Source: Prevotella sp. (GTDB lineage: Bacteria; Bacteroidota; Bacteroidia; Bacteroidales; Bacteroidaceae). From it: a DNA stretch of 10,854 nucleotides. Position 1 is the first letter of the stretch. Every line of letters begins with the position of its first letter. The stretch is taken from assembly GCA_021204605.1 (NCBI GenBank), contig JAJPZD010000168.1:1-10854 (forward strand). The letters run 5' to 3'. A program made the translations under genes and the position numbers. The notes below the pieces were generated by a model. It had not been told where the DNA came from, searched no databases, and saw only the letters and a program-made list of their open reading frames with translations. This document shows, in pieces, positions 1 through 7,310 of the stretch.

Positions 1-802
1 GAACCATCTGAAACAAATAAAAGATTTCTATAAATCTATTTATGAAGACAACACCCCTACAATAAGTTTTGAAACAATCTATGTTGATAATTGTTCTTCC
101 GATGGAAGCGTTGACTTCCTCAAACAGTATTATCCTCAAGTGAAGATATTGATAAACGATACCCCAAAAGGTTTTGGAGAAAACAACAACATAGGAACCA
201 GCGCTTCTTCCGGAAAATATTTAGCCCTGTTTAATCCCGACATCGTAGTGCAAAAGGGCTGTATCGACAACTTGTATAATTATGCCGAGAAACATAAGGA
301 AATTGGCATACTCGCCCCTAAACTGTTGGATGCCGATGGCTCTTTACAGTATTCTGTAAGGGGCTTCCTCTCACCGAAAATTCTTTTATGGCGACTGATG
401 ACAAAGGGCAAAGACAGTAAGGAGATTGAGGCGGTAAACGACTATCTTTGCAAATACATGGACCACACTAAGATACAGCCAGTAAACTGGTCGAGCGGTG
501 CCGCTTTTTTCATAAGCCGAAACGTTTACACCAAGTTGGCGGGCTTCGATACTGGTTTTTTCCTGTACATGGAAGACGAGGACATCTGCCTGAGAGCATG
601 GGAAAAAGGTTTTCCGGTGATTTACTTTCCAGAGGCAAAGTTGGTGCACGACTCTCATAGAGAAAGCCTGAAATTCGGGAAAAAGTCGTTGGTTCATCTT
701 AAAAGTGTTTTGACTTTCTTCCGTAAACACGGCTTTTCGATACCTGACTATGCAAAGGATTACTCCGTGAAAATACAAAATAAAGAGAACGAGGCTCTAT
801 AA
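1..802 (+). CDS. Family 2 glycosyltransferase, 5' end cut by window start
   Basis: This inverting GT-A glycosyltransferase probably adds one sugar to a lipid-linked glycan at the cytoplasmic face of the inner membrane. The frame is open from base 2 to the TAA at 800-802 (266 visible codons), so the start lies outside the window. The GTG at 140 is internal, because the codons before it encode the family's nucleotide-sugar motif VDNCSSDGS (visible residues 28-36). Further motifs are NPD (78-80, the metal-binding aspartate region), SGAAFFISR (about 165-173) and FDTGFFLYMEDEDICLR (182-198), whose EDED includes the probable catalytic base. Only the first 20 or so residues of a typical protein of about 290 appear to be missing. 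The pattern resembles WbbL-type rhamnosyltransferases, but donor and acceptor cannot be read from sequence. It lies on the opposite strand to every other gene here and probably ends another glycan operon entering from the left. Confidence 0.93.
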   Translation, partial: NHLKQIKDFYKSIYEDNTPTISFETIYVDNCSSDGSVDFLKQYYPQVKILINDTPKGFGENNNIGTSASSGKYLALFNPDIVVQKGCIDNLYNYAEKHKEIGILAPKLLDADGSLQYSVRGFLSPKILLWRLMTKGKDSKEIEAVNDYLCKYMDHTKIQPVNWSSGAAFFISRNVYTKLAGFDTGFFLYMEDEDICLRAWEKGFPVIYFPEAKLVHDSHRESLKFGKKSLVHLKSVLTFFRKHGFSIPDYAKDYSVKIQNKENEAL

Positions 803-826
803 AATCCCAGCCAACAATGCTTTATC

Positions 827-1558
827 TCACGGTGTTTGAAATTTCCAACGCCTGCGGGAAAGTATTCGTATAACCACCGCAACCAATAAATTCAGCCTAT
901 ATGTTACCTTTACATACGCAGATAGTCTTGACTTTTCCGAAGAAGAGGATGCGTTATCGCCATGACGTCGGTAACACATCAGAATGTCTGGAATAAATCT
1001 CACACGAAAACTGGTCAGTGAAAGCATACCAATCCAAAAGTCATGCGTGATAACGTATGTGGGGATCGGCAGACAGAAACTGAGAACTTCTCTCCTGAAA
1101 ACCATGCAACATCCCATAAAACGGGTTTTCCACAAGTTCGACCAAAAGCCTGTCTTGTCATGATGGAATGAGTAAAAATTATTGTTCAGATCTTTGCCCT
1201 CGCTATCTATTAACTTGGCATCATGGACGATAAGGTCGTAATCCTGTAACTTTTCCAATGACACCGAGACTTTGTCCGGCAGCCAGACATCATCCTGGTC
1301 ACAAAGAAATATATAATCTCCTTGTACCATTTTCATAGCATTCTCAAAGTTGTACTTGAAACCATGCCTGCCTTCGTTTTGGAATATCCTTATCCTCTTG
1401 TCGCCGATAGACTGTATCAGGAACAATGTCCGGTCATGACTGCCGTCATCGGAAATGATAAGCTCATCATCGTCCGACAACTGCGACAGTATTGAATGGA
1501 TTTGTTCCTCAATATACCTCTCGCCATTATATGTTGCCATGCATACTGAAATTCTCAT
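827..1558 (-). CDS. Family 2 glycosyltransferase
   Basis: This 243-residue protein is a GT-A family 2 glycosyltransferase, expected to act at the inner face of the cytoplasmic membrane on the growing repeat unit. It begins MRISVCMATYNGERY, the usual N-terminal strand of the family, which supports the ATG at 1558. Visible motifs are DDGS (37-40, nucleotide binding), FLCDQDDVW (84-92, with the DxD-like metal site), GC (149-150), THDFW (171-175, likely catalytic region) and CYRRHG (195-200). It resembles the rhamnosyltransferase-like branch of the family, but the sugar is inferred only weakly. The protein is shorter than many relatives of about 300 residues. Its tail (about 216-237) is hydrophobic then strongly basic (RILSRRRWKF), perhaps a membrane-surface anchor. 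It is the last minus-strand gene, 140 bases behind the polymerase gene, and its stop is 24 bases from that of the convergent glycosyltransferase. No clear ribosome binding site precedes it. Confidence 0.93.
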   Translation of the reverse strand: MRISVCMATYNGERYIEEQIHSILSQLSDDDELIISDDGSHDRTLFLIQSIGDKRIRIFQNEGRHGFKYNFENAMKMVQGDYIFLCDQDDVWLPDKVSVSLEKLQDYDLIVHDAKLIDSEGKDLNNNFYSFHHDKTGFWSNLWKTRFMGCCMVFRREVLSFCLPIPTYVITHDFWIGMLSLTSFRVRFIPDILMCYRRHGDNASSSSEKSRLSAYVKVTYRLNLLVAVVIRILSRRRWKFQTP

Positions 1559-1698
1559 TAATGTATATTGGTTTTAAATCTGTATCGTATTGGGAAACTA
1601 TTCGTTTGTTGCTATATTATTGTTCTTTCCTCTCAAAAATTTCTCAATAACAAAGTCATGGGTATGTTAGTCTGAAATTTTATTCCGTTTTCTGCACT
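1559..1698. other. 140-base AT-rich gap between polymerase and last glycosyltransferase
   Basis: This is the longest gap inside the minus-strand cluster and I see no gene in it. Read on the minus strand it holds TGACTTTG (1651-1658), one base away from the Bacteroidota -7 consensus TAnnTTTG, with no convincing -33 TTTG at the usual spacing. The inverted repeat TTATTG (1617-1622) / CAATAA (1645-1650) has a 22-base loop and is weak. The gap may carry an internal promoter, or it may be a scar of gene exchange; neither is shown. Confidence 0.4.
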
Positions 1699-2913
1699 TC
1701 ATGGAGACGATTTCCTAGGAAATAAGTTGAATGTCAGCTTCCGTTGCGTCAAGATTACGACAAAGAAGATAAATTGAATAAAAGCAACAAGACTCAACAT
1801 GATATTCTCTTGATAGAATTGTAGTATTAGAACCTGCGCAATATATGTATAAAGACATTTCCCAATCCCACTGCCATTTCGGAGCTGACGATATGCCCAA
1901 CCACTTAACAATCCGTAAACTAAAGCAAAAAATGTAACCCCTGTATATCCGAAGTCTTGATAGAATGGCTGCAAAACGGTATACACGTTGGTGGATATTG
2001 GTACATTCACAAACTCCTGCAACTTAGTGTGCACCTCTACATTATAACCAAAACGTTCAAGAAAAAGGTATATTGTCTCAAATGTATGTGATCCGAATTG
2101 TTCCGAAACATCTATATCTACCATACCAAAAGCAACTGGTGGAGAGAGGATATACATGCTGATGAAATCAAAAATTGTCGTTTCATTAGTATTGTTATTG
2201 TCGGATTGCATTTGTCGTGAAAGATTGAAAAGAAAGAAAAGAAAGAAGATTACAAGTGCCCAAATGATAATGGTTCGCACTTTTATATATCCACGCTCAA
2301 AAAGAACGAAAATAGTTGCAAAAAAAGCGAAAAACAGTCCTCCCTTCTCCATAATGGCAAAACATGACAATAAGATTGCTATATATATTGTTATCAACTG
2401 CCATTTCGGAATCTTGGGATATTTCCATAATGCAATTACAAGAAGCACTTGATTCAGAATATACGAATAATTCAAAAAGCCAAAATCTTGATCTCCAAAA
2501 ACTGCCAATATACGTATGTTGTACAACATATCGGCAGTATCAAACATCATGACAATCTTTAACATTTGATAGAGATACATAGGGGTGATAATCATGGAAA
2601 TTACGTATATTACATTGAACAACTTATCACTCAACGACACATCGCTCAATACTGCTGCATTTTCATCCTTAACACTTGGTAGAAGATAATAAGTCAAGAG
2701 AGACGAGACGCATAAAACCGGTATCCACAAAGAAATACTAACTAAAAATTGGTCACTAAGTGGATATAGCAAATCTCCCTGAAATTGCATGGCAAAAATC
2801 ATGACAAACCATATCGCTGCGGTAATAAACCACGGGGAAAAGTAATCACCTATCTTATATATACGAAAGGCGATTAACATCACAGCTAATATGATTAGTA
2901 TTGCTATCTCCAT
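1699..2913 (-). CDS. wzy: Wzy-type oligosaccharide repeat unit polymerase
   Basis: This 404-residue integral membrane protein is most likely the polymerase that joins undecaprenyl-linked repeat units at the periplasmic face of the inner membrane. The sequence is almost entirely hydrophobic stretches separated by short loops, about 10 to 12 membrane segments (for example near residues 1-16, 27-44, 55-78, 98-120, 150-163, 173-206, 210-230, 320-340 and 365-390). A polar loop of Asn and Thr (about 235-247) leads into FDFISMYILSPPVAF, and a later loop holds NVYTVLQPFYQDFGYTG (309-325). Both patterns are typical of oligosaccharide repeat unit polymerases. Wzy proteins diverge widely, so the call rests on topology, these motifs, and the flanking wzx, wzz and glycosyltransferase genes. 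The ATG at 2913 follows the upstream stop by one base, implying translational coupling. The gene is AT-rich, as usual for locus-specific glycan genes. An O-antigen ligase is a less likely alternative. Confidence 0.85.
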   Translation of the reverse strand: MEIAILIILAVMLIAFRIYKIGDYFSPWFITAAIWFVMIFAMQFQGDLLYPLSDQFLVSISLWIPVLCVSSLLTYYLLPSVKDENAAVLSDVSLSDKLFNVIYVISMIITPMYLYQMLKIVMMFDTADMLYNIRILAVFGDQDFGFLNYSYILNQVLLVIALWKYPKIPKWQLITIYIAILLSCFAIMEKGGLFFAFFATIFVLFERGYIKVRTIIIWALVIFFLFFLFNLSRQMQSDNNNTNETTIFDFISMYILSPPVAFGMVDIDVSEQFGSHTFETIYLFLERFGYNVEVHTKLQEFVNVPISTNVYTVLQPFYQDFGYTGVTFFALVYGLLSGWAYRQLRNGSGIGKCLYTYIAQVLILQFYQENIMLSLVAFIQFIFFVVILTQRKLTFNLFPRKSSP

Positions 2914-2914
2914 A

Positions 2915-3916
2915 TTATCTTATTTTTCTGTTCTTTATCAACCTCTCAAAAAGTATCCACCATGTGGTGAATACAAGTCCAAGAAATAAAAACAAAAGAA
3001 AATAGACAACAAATTTAGGCTCAAATGGATTTACTGGCACGGTAGCGTTTTTCAAAACTGAAAACGATGTGATATTCCTGTGATGCAGTATCTCTGCACG
3101 TATATACTGTTCGTATGCATCACTATAATCGTCAAATGCCTTATTACGCTCCTTGTTCAATGCGTCAAGTGTTATCTTTACATTTGGTTGGGATCCATCA
3201 AAATGGCTGTCCCTATATGTGATGTATTTATCCTGTGCATTATAATATTCCTTCTCAAGTTGGTTTTTCTTCTTATCTGCATTTATTAAGTTCGCCTGTG
3301 AATATTTCCTTCTGTTATCTATTATTTCGGTTTGCAAACGACTTTTGACAGAATCTGCCAATAGAGCCGCAACCTCTGCATTATTATCCACGACACGGAT
3401 AGAAATAGTGTTATATTTTTGAGAAAAATTAGACCTTACATTATTTTTAATAATACTCAAAACTTCTTCCTTTTCATCGTATGCCCCTAAGATAGAAGAA
3501 ATATTTTTGCATAGGCTCACCCACCATGCTCTTTTATGATATTTCACCAAATAATGATAATAATCGGTATCATAATCTGGTATGTATATCGTGGAGAGAC
3601 TTTCCATAAAAGTTTCGGAATTTAAAAACTTTCTGTAAACCTCGGACTCTGACATAAGTTCATTGACCTTATAGTCTGACATAATCTGTTTAATCCATGC
3701 ACTATAACTACTAAGTCCCACTATATAATCGATTTCCTTCGGCTCATCTGCAACCTTGACAGAAGCAGCGTACGTTTTTGGAATACTGACACTAACAATA
3801 ATAGCCAATAGGATGCATACTACAGAAACAACTAAATATAGTCGCCTGTGTTTCCAACATAAGGCTGTTGCGCTCCACGTGGGTGAATTATCATTATTGT
3901 CGTTCCTTATTTCCAT
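2915..3916 (-). CDS. Wzz-family chain-length determinant, second of a tandem pair
   Basis: This 333-residue protein has the Wzz polysaccharide co-polymerase layout and should help set polymer length from the periplasmic side of the inner membrane. A short cytoplasmic N-terminus precedes membrane helix 1 (about 27-45). A long periplasmic part follows, including a helical, charge-rich region likely to form coiled coil (about 185-285). A proline-rich stretch, ATVPVNPFEPK (291-301), leads into helix 2 (about 302-322), and the tail is short and basic. There is no C-terminal kinase domain or Walker motif. The segment LADSVKSRLQ (187-196) aligns with VADSVKERLQ of the upstream neighbour, so the two are diverged paralogs. 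The periplasmic domain has aromatic-rich stretches (DYDTDYYHYLVKYHKRAWW, about 114-132). The ATG at 3916 lies three bases after the upstream stop, and the polymerase gene follows after one base. The division of labour within the pair is unknown. Confidence 0.87.
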   Translation of the reverse strand: MEIRNDNNDNSPTWSATALCWKHRRLYLVVSVVCILLAIIVSVSIPKTYAASVKVADEPKEIDYIVGLSSYSAWIKQIMSDYKVNELMSESEVYRKFLNSETFMESLSTIYIPDYDTDYYHYLVKYHKRAWWVSLCKNISSILGAYDEKEEVLSIIKNNVRSNFSQKYNTISIRVVDNNAEVAALLADSVKSRLQTEIIDNRRKYSQANLINADKKKNQLEKEYYNAQDKYITYRDSHFDGSQPNVKITLDALNKERNKAFDDYSDAYEQYIRAEILHHRNITSFSVLKNATVPVNPFEPKFVVYFLLFLFLGLVFTTWWILFERLIKNRKIR

Positions 3917-3919
3917 CTT

Positions 3920-4996
3920 CTATATTTCCTGTTCTAACCCAGAATAACTAAATATAATGTTCCTATTCTTGTATGTCAGCCATGCAACATATACAACGAA
4001 AGCTAAGAAGGCAAATAATATTAATACTACTATTTTTGGCGTACTGCTATGCTTTATGGGAACAGTTGCCGACTGTACCTCTGTGAATGCAGGTGTTCTT
4101 TCCTGTACTTTTGCCCTCGCCATTTGCAACTGTTGGGAAACCTGGGTGTATATATTATATTTCAATTGCATATCATTCTCTAAATAGTCCTGCTTTGACT
4201 TTACTGACTCAAGCAACAAATCCTGATTGGCATCGGAAAACTGAGAATATGCTACTTGCGCCTCAAGGTATTGGCTCTTTGCCTCCTCATATAATTGCTC
4301 CATATAGGCTAAGTCGTTGCGTGCCTTGTTAGTCCGGTAATCTGTTATAAATAATTGCAACCTTTCTTTTACTGAATCTGCAACGGTAGCGGCAATTAAC
4401 GGGTCTTGATCCGTGATTGTAATCGTGATTACGCTTGTTTTCTTATCAACAGAACAGTCAATATTATTGCTTATACCTTTCATAATGTCAAACTGGTCTT
4501 TTGTAAGTCGGAACGGATCCACCTTGGTCTCATCAGTTTTCGGGTCCTTTTTCCTAAAACTCTTTGTTATTTTAGCCATCAACACGCCAGGATAGTCCCA
4601 GAAAGGAAATTTTTGATGCTTCATATAATCAGAGTAGGTCGTATTTATTTTCCCATCTTTCGATGTTACTTTTATATCGAATAGCCCTGTCAGGAAATTT
4701 GTTGACTGCATCAAATCGGGATAAATCTCTGGATAAATGGCATCATTACTATTGTTCATCTTCATGTTCATACCCACCATCGATGCTAAAGATGAAAAAT
4801 TTGACAACAAACTATTGTCAGTCTCCTCCGGTGCCAACATCACACTGCTCTTATATATTTTCGGTACACAAAAAGCGAGGGCAACTCCTATTACCGCTGC
4901 AACAAAACACGTGATGCCAAGTCTTTTCCTCTCTTTTTTCAATATGCTCAATAGCAGAAAAAAGTCAACCTCTATTTTCTTTTTTTGTTTTTCCAT
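3920..4996 (-). CDS. Wzz-family chain-length determinant, first of a tandem pair
   Basis: This 358-residue inner-membrane protein fits the Wzz/polysaccharide co-polymerase family, which controls how long Wzy extends the glycan. It has a lysine-rich cytoplasmic N-terminus, membrane helix 1 (about 27-46) running into the conserved KIYKSSVMLAPE region, a large periplasmic domain with predicted coiled coil (about 205-300), the proline-containing segment SATVPIKHSSTPK (309-321), and helix 2 (about 321-341). The family typically has this proline-rich motif next to the second helix. There is no fused tyrosine kinase. It carries a Met/Asn-rich patch (GMNMKMNNSND, 75-85). The ATG at 4996 is followed at once by MEKQKKK, and an AATAAAG stretch upstream gives only a weak ribosome site. 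A 72-base gap separates it from the glycosyltransferase upstream, in which I see no Bacteroidota promoter motif. The second Wzz gene starts three bases after its stop. Confidence 0.92.
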   Translation of the reverse strand: MEKQKKKIEVDFFLLLSILKKERKRLGITCFVAAVIGVALAFCVPKIYKSSVMLAPEETDNSLLSNFSSLASMVGMNMKMNNSNDAIYPEIYPDLMQSTNFLTGLFDIKVTSKDGKINTTYSDYMKHQKFPFWDYPGVLMAKITKSFRKKDPKTDETKVDPFRLTKDQFDIMKGISNNIDCSVDKKTSVITITITDQDPLIAATVADSVKERLQLFITDYRTNKARNDLAYMEQLYEEAKSQYLEAQVAYSQFSDANQDLLLESVKSKQDYLENDMQLKYNIYTQVSQQLQMARAKVQERTPAFTEVQSATVPIKHSSTPKIVVLILFAFLAFVVYVAWLTYKNRNIIFSYSGLEQEI

Positions 4997-5068
4997 CTTT
5001 ATTCTGGTTTTAAATGAAAATTTTTCTTAAAATAATTCCTTTAATTTCATTCATATCATAGACTTTTA

Positions 5069-5884
5069 TTAGCTCATCTTATAAAGAATCTTATTCTTTA
5101 TATATGTCAGAAGTGACTTGTACCCCAACGATTTCAACATCATATATTGGACCTTATTGTTATTATATGTTTCCTTTGCATGGAAAATCTTGTACCTAAT
5201 GTTAAAACGCTTACTCGAAGGTGCACCAATGAGATTTGATGTATGCTGGCGATAGTATAGCAAGACTTTGTCTATTCCTACGATAATACCTCCTTCTTTT
5301 ATCGTGCAAGCCGTAATCCAGGCATCGTGCATATATGAATATCGAGTTAGAGGAAGAGTGATTTTTTTTACCATTTTGTTCATTATCATCGTACAGCCGG
5401 TAACAAAATTCCCTGCGGCAAGACGGTCAAAATTTGTCATGAAATTGGGTTTCATTCCCACATAACTCCAATATGATTCATGAATCGTTTGGAGATTTTG
5501 GTCAACTACCAACAAATCACTGTGCACAATGATTGGCGTGTCTGGATGATTAGCCTCTGTTTCCTTCATCTTACACAAGGAAACTTCTACTTTATTGTCA
5601 AACCATACATCGTCCTGATCGCAAAACATATAATAATCGGCGTCAACTTTTTGAAACAAACTAAAAAAATTGTCCCTTGCTCCGAGTCCTGTCTCATAGT
5701 CCAGTATTACCATATTGTCATGTAATTCAGCGTTTTTATGTAGTATGTTAAGGGTATTATCTTTCGATCCGTCATCATGAACATATAATGTCCAATCCTT
5801 ATACGTCTGGTTGTATAAAGAATCTATTTGTTGTTGCAAATACTTTTCTCCATTATATGTGGTTAGTAAAATGGCTATATTCAT
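5069..5884 (-). CDS. Family 2 glycosyltransferase
   Basis: This 271-residue GT-A glycosyltransferase is expected to add a sugar to the undecaprenyl-linked repeat unit in the cytoplasm. I chose the ATG at 5884 over the in-frame TTG at 5908. The ATG gives the canonical start MNIAILLTTYNGEKYLQQQI and has AAAGGG six bases upstream, while the TTG would sit inside the flippase coding end. Motifs: TTYNG (8-12), DDGS (37-40), MFCDQDDVW (86-94), TGC (162-164), MHDAWI (185-190, likely catalytic region), YYRQH (210-214). It is similar in motif order and spacing to the glycosyltransferase at 827-1558, and both resemble rhamnosyltransferase-like family 2 enzymes. Donor and linkage are unknown. The C-terminal 45 residues are basic and amphipathic, suiting membrane association. 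It follows the flippase stop by 11 bases, so it is probably cotranscribed with it. Confidence 0.93.
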   Translation of the reverse strand: MNIAILLTTYNGEKYLQQQIDSLYNQTYKDWTLYVHDDGSKDNTLNILHKNAELHDNMVILDYETGLGARDNFFSLFQKVDADYYMFCDQDDVWFDNKVEVSLCKMKETEANHPDTPIIVHSDLLVVDQNLQTIHESYWSYVGMKPNFMTNFDRLAAGNFVTGCTMIMNKMVKKITLPLTRYSYMHDAWITACTIKEGGIIVGIDKVLLYYRQHTSNLIGAPSSKRFNIRYKIFHAKETYNNNKVQYMMLKSLGYKSLLTYIKNKILYKMS

Positions 5885-5890
5885 TCTAAT

Positions 5891-5896
5891 CCCTTT
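5891..5896 (-). promoter_or_regulatory. Shine-Dalgarno-like AAAGGG for the glycosyltransferase starting at 5884
   Basis: On the minus strand AAAGGG lies six bases before ATG 5884 and touches the last base of the flippase stop codon. This purine run at good spacing supports the ATG start over the TTG at 5908. Bacteroidota often translate without such sites, so it is supporting evidence only. Confidence 0.5.
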
Positions 5897-7248
5897 TATT
5901 TTATCCAAATACCTTTCGCCTTGGCATTCACGATTTTGTTATACTGCACTATATTGATTACCAAACCAGGCAAATTCACTATGCACATTATTCCTATTAG
6001 CATATTGATGCTGTTCGTCAGCCGACCGAAAAAAACAGCCAATGGAATGTATGCTACGGCTGCGCATATCGTCATTATAAGCTGTAATCTCAACGCCCCT
6101 ATTCCATTCAAAACGTATGAATAGCGCGTGCTTATTGTCAAAATCATTATATAAACGGCGACAAGTACCGTCATGGAAAGCGGTATCTCCACACCTCCAC
6201 CAACCCATATCCGATATACCGGCGCGGAAACAGCTATCATTAAAACAGCGACAATGGTAAATACCGCTATCACCTTATTCAACGCATTGTTGGCACTCCT
6301 TATCCAATCAATGTCTTTTCTATGGTAAGCATCTGTGGTGGCAGTCCAATATGGTACACATATTATTGTGAAAAGCAATATGATAACACTGAAATACCTG
6401 TATGCTATCTGAAAAGGTGTTACCATTTCTGGAGAAAATAAGCGTGAGATGATAATGTTCGACGACATAAAAAGCACTATTCCCGCTATCTGCAAAACAA
6501 AGAATTTCATTCCTGTATCAAACAGCTCTTTTATCACAGACAACCTTACTCCTTTCAACCGTGGCCGTAAGTAAGCATATTTACCATAGAAAGTAATCGG
6601 ATAACTCACAAGATATACTACAAGGGGGGACAGGGTATTGACTATTGAAATCAACAACAGCGAACGACTGCCACTAAGATATACCAATGCCGTCCCTATC
6701 AGTGCCAATGTCTGTCCCGATGTCACAAGCAGGTTGTTCACTGCCGTAAGTTGCAGACCCATATAAAAGTTGCCGATAAACTTGAATATAAACGTGGAAC
6801 ATACCAATATCGAGGCGGTTGCCAATATCACATTCAGATTGCCTACAATACCGCCATCGATATTGAAGAAAGAGTAAGTGTCGGTAAACCAAATCAAGAT
6901 ATTTATGAGGATTATCACTGGCACTATTACTAATATTAGCATGAACAGTGTGGAACTTACCACATCACGTGCCTTTTCCTTGTCTTCATGCGCCAAATTC
7001 TCAGCAAGTTTGTTTCTTAATCCGTTTCCAAGTCCGATGTCCAAATTGTCTATCCACAATAACATCGAACTGATCGTAAGCCAGATACCATTTTCGTAAT
7101 TTCCCAAACAATGTAGAGTAAGAGGAACCAGCAGAAATTGAATAACAACAGACCAGCCTTTGATAAGAAACGAAGCGAAAATGTTCTTTCTTATCAAAGC
7201 AGTACGTCCGTTATTACCTAATATTTTCTGTACCTGTGCTATAAACAT
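5896..7248 (-). CDS. wzx: Wzx-type polysaccharide repeat-unit flippase
   Basis: This 450-residue multi-pass membrane protein of the MOP/polysaccharide transporter superfamily should flip undecaprenyl-linked repeat units from the cytoplasmic to the periplasmic leaflet. About 12 to 14 hydrophobic helices are visible, for example near 22-46, 53-72, 98-120, 137-160, 170-192, 196-220, 245-268, 283-300, 325-345, 355-372, 385-407 and 414-435. The early segment IDNLDIGLGNGLRNKLAE (66-83) followed by a charged EDKEKARD loop is a recognisable feature of this flippase group. The later PYWTATTDAYHRKD (299-312) and RIWVGG (346-351) are also family-like. The ATG at 7248 gives a short amphipathic N-terminus before helix 1, as in relatives. 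The gene lies 59 bases after the SLBB export gene and 11 bases before the next glycosyltransferase. The substrate cannot be predicted. Confidence 0.93.
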   Translation of the reverse strand: MFIAQVQKILGNNGRTALIRKNIFASFLIKGWSVVIQFLLVPLTLHCLGNYENGIWLTISSMLLWIDNLDIGLGNGLRNKLAENLAHEDKEKARDVVSSTLFMLILVIVPVIILINILIWFTDTYSFFNIDGGIVGNLNVILATASILVCSTFIFKFIGNFYMGLQLTAVNNLLVTSGQTLALIGTALVYLSGSRSLLLISIVNTLSPLVVYLVSYPITFYGKYAYLRPRLKGVRLSVIKELFDTGMKFFVLQIAGIVLFMSSNIIISRLFSPEMVTPFQIAYRYFSVIILLFTIICVPYWTATTDAYHRKDIDWIRSANNALNKVIAVFTIVAVLMIAVSAPVYRIWVGGGVEIPLSMTVLVAVYIMILTISTRYSYVLNGIGALRLQLIMTICAAVAYIPLAVFFGRLTNSINMLIGIMCIVNLPGLVINIVQYNKIVNAKAKGIWIK

Positions 7249-7259
7249 TATCTATCTCA

Positions 7260-7277
7260 TAATGGTATCGCCCATTA
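7260..7277 (-). repeat. Small inverted repeat upstream of the flippase gene
   Basis: TAATGG (7260-7265) and CCATTA (7272-7277) are perfect complements around a six-base loop. In RNA read on the minus strand this would be a six-pair hairpin ending 11 bases before the flippase ATG. No T-run follows it, so it does not look like an intrinsic terminator. It could modulate translation or mRNA decay, or be chance in AT-rich DNA. Confidence 0.35.
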
Positions 7278-7290
7278 CTCATTTCATATA

Positions 7291-7310
7291 TTTATATGTT
7301 TATATGTTTA
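7291..7310. repeat. 8-base tandem repeat at the end of the export gene
   Basis: TTTATATG is present twice in a row (7291-7298 and 7299-7306) followed by TTTA, which completes half of a third copy and overlaps the stop codon of the SLBB gene (7308-7310). The unit lies in noncoding DNA apart from the stop, so a copy-number change would alter the gap to the flippase gene without touching either protein. Confidence 0.5.

Noticed and set aside
386..778. 130-codon open frame on the minus strand
   Set aside because: It is antisense to the plus-strand glycosyltransferase, which has intact family motifs over the same bases. No motif is visible in the antisense product.
140..802. GTG at 140 as the start of the left-edge glycosyltransferase
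   Set aside because: The frame is open back to base 2 and encodes the conserved VDNCSSDGS motif before 140, so this GTG is internal.
793..812. GGCT/AGCC hairpin between the convergent genes
   Set aside because: Only four pairs, a 12-base loop and no T-run on either side; too weak to call a terminator.
5885..5908. TTG at 5908 as the start of the second glycosyltransferase
   Set aside because: It would overlap the flippase end by 13 bases and add eight atypical residues. The ATG at 5884 gives the canonical family N-terminus and has AAAGGG upstream.
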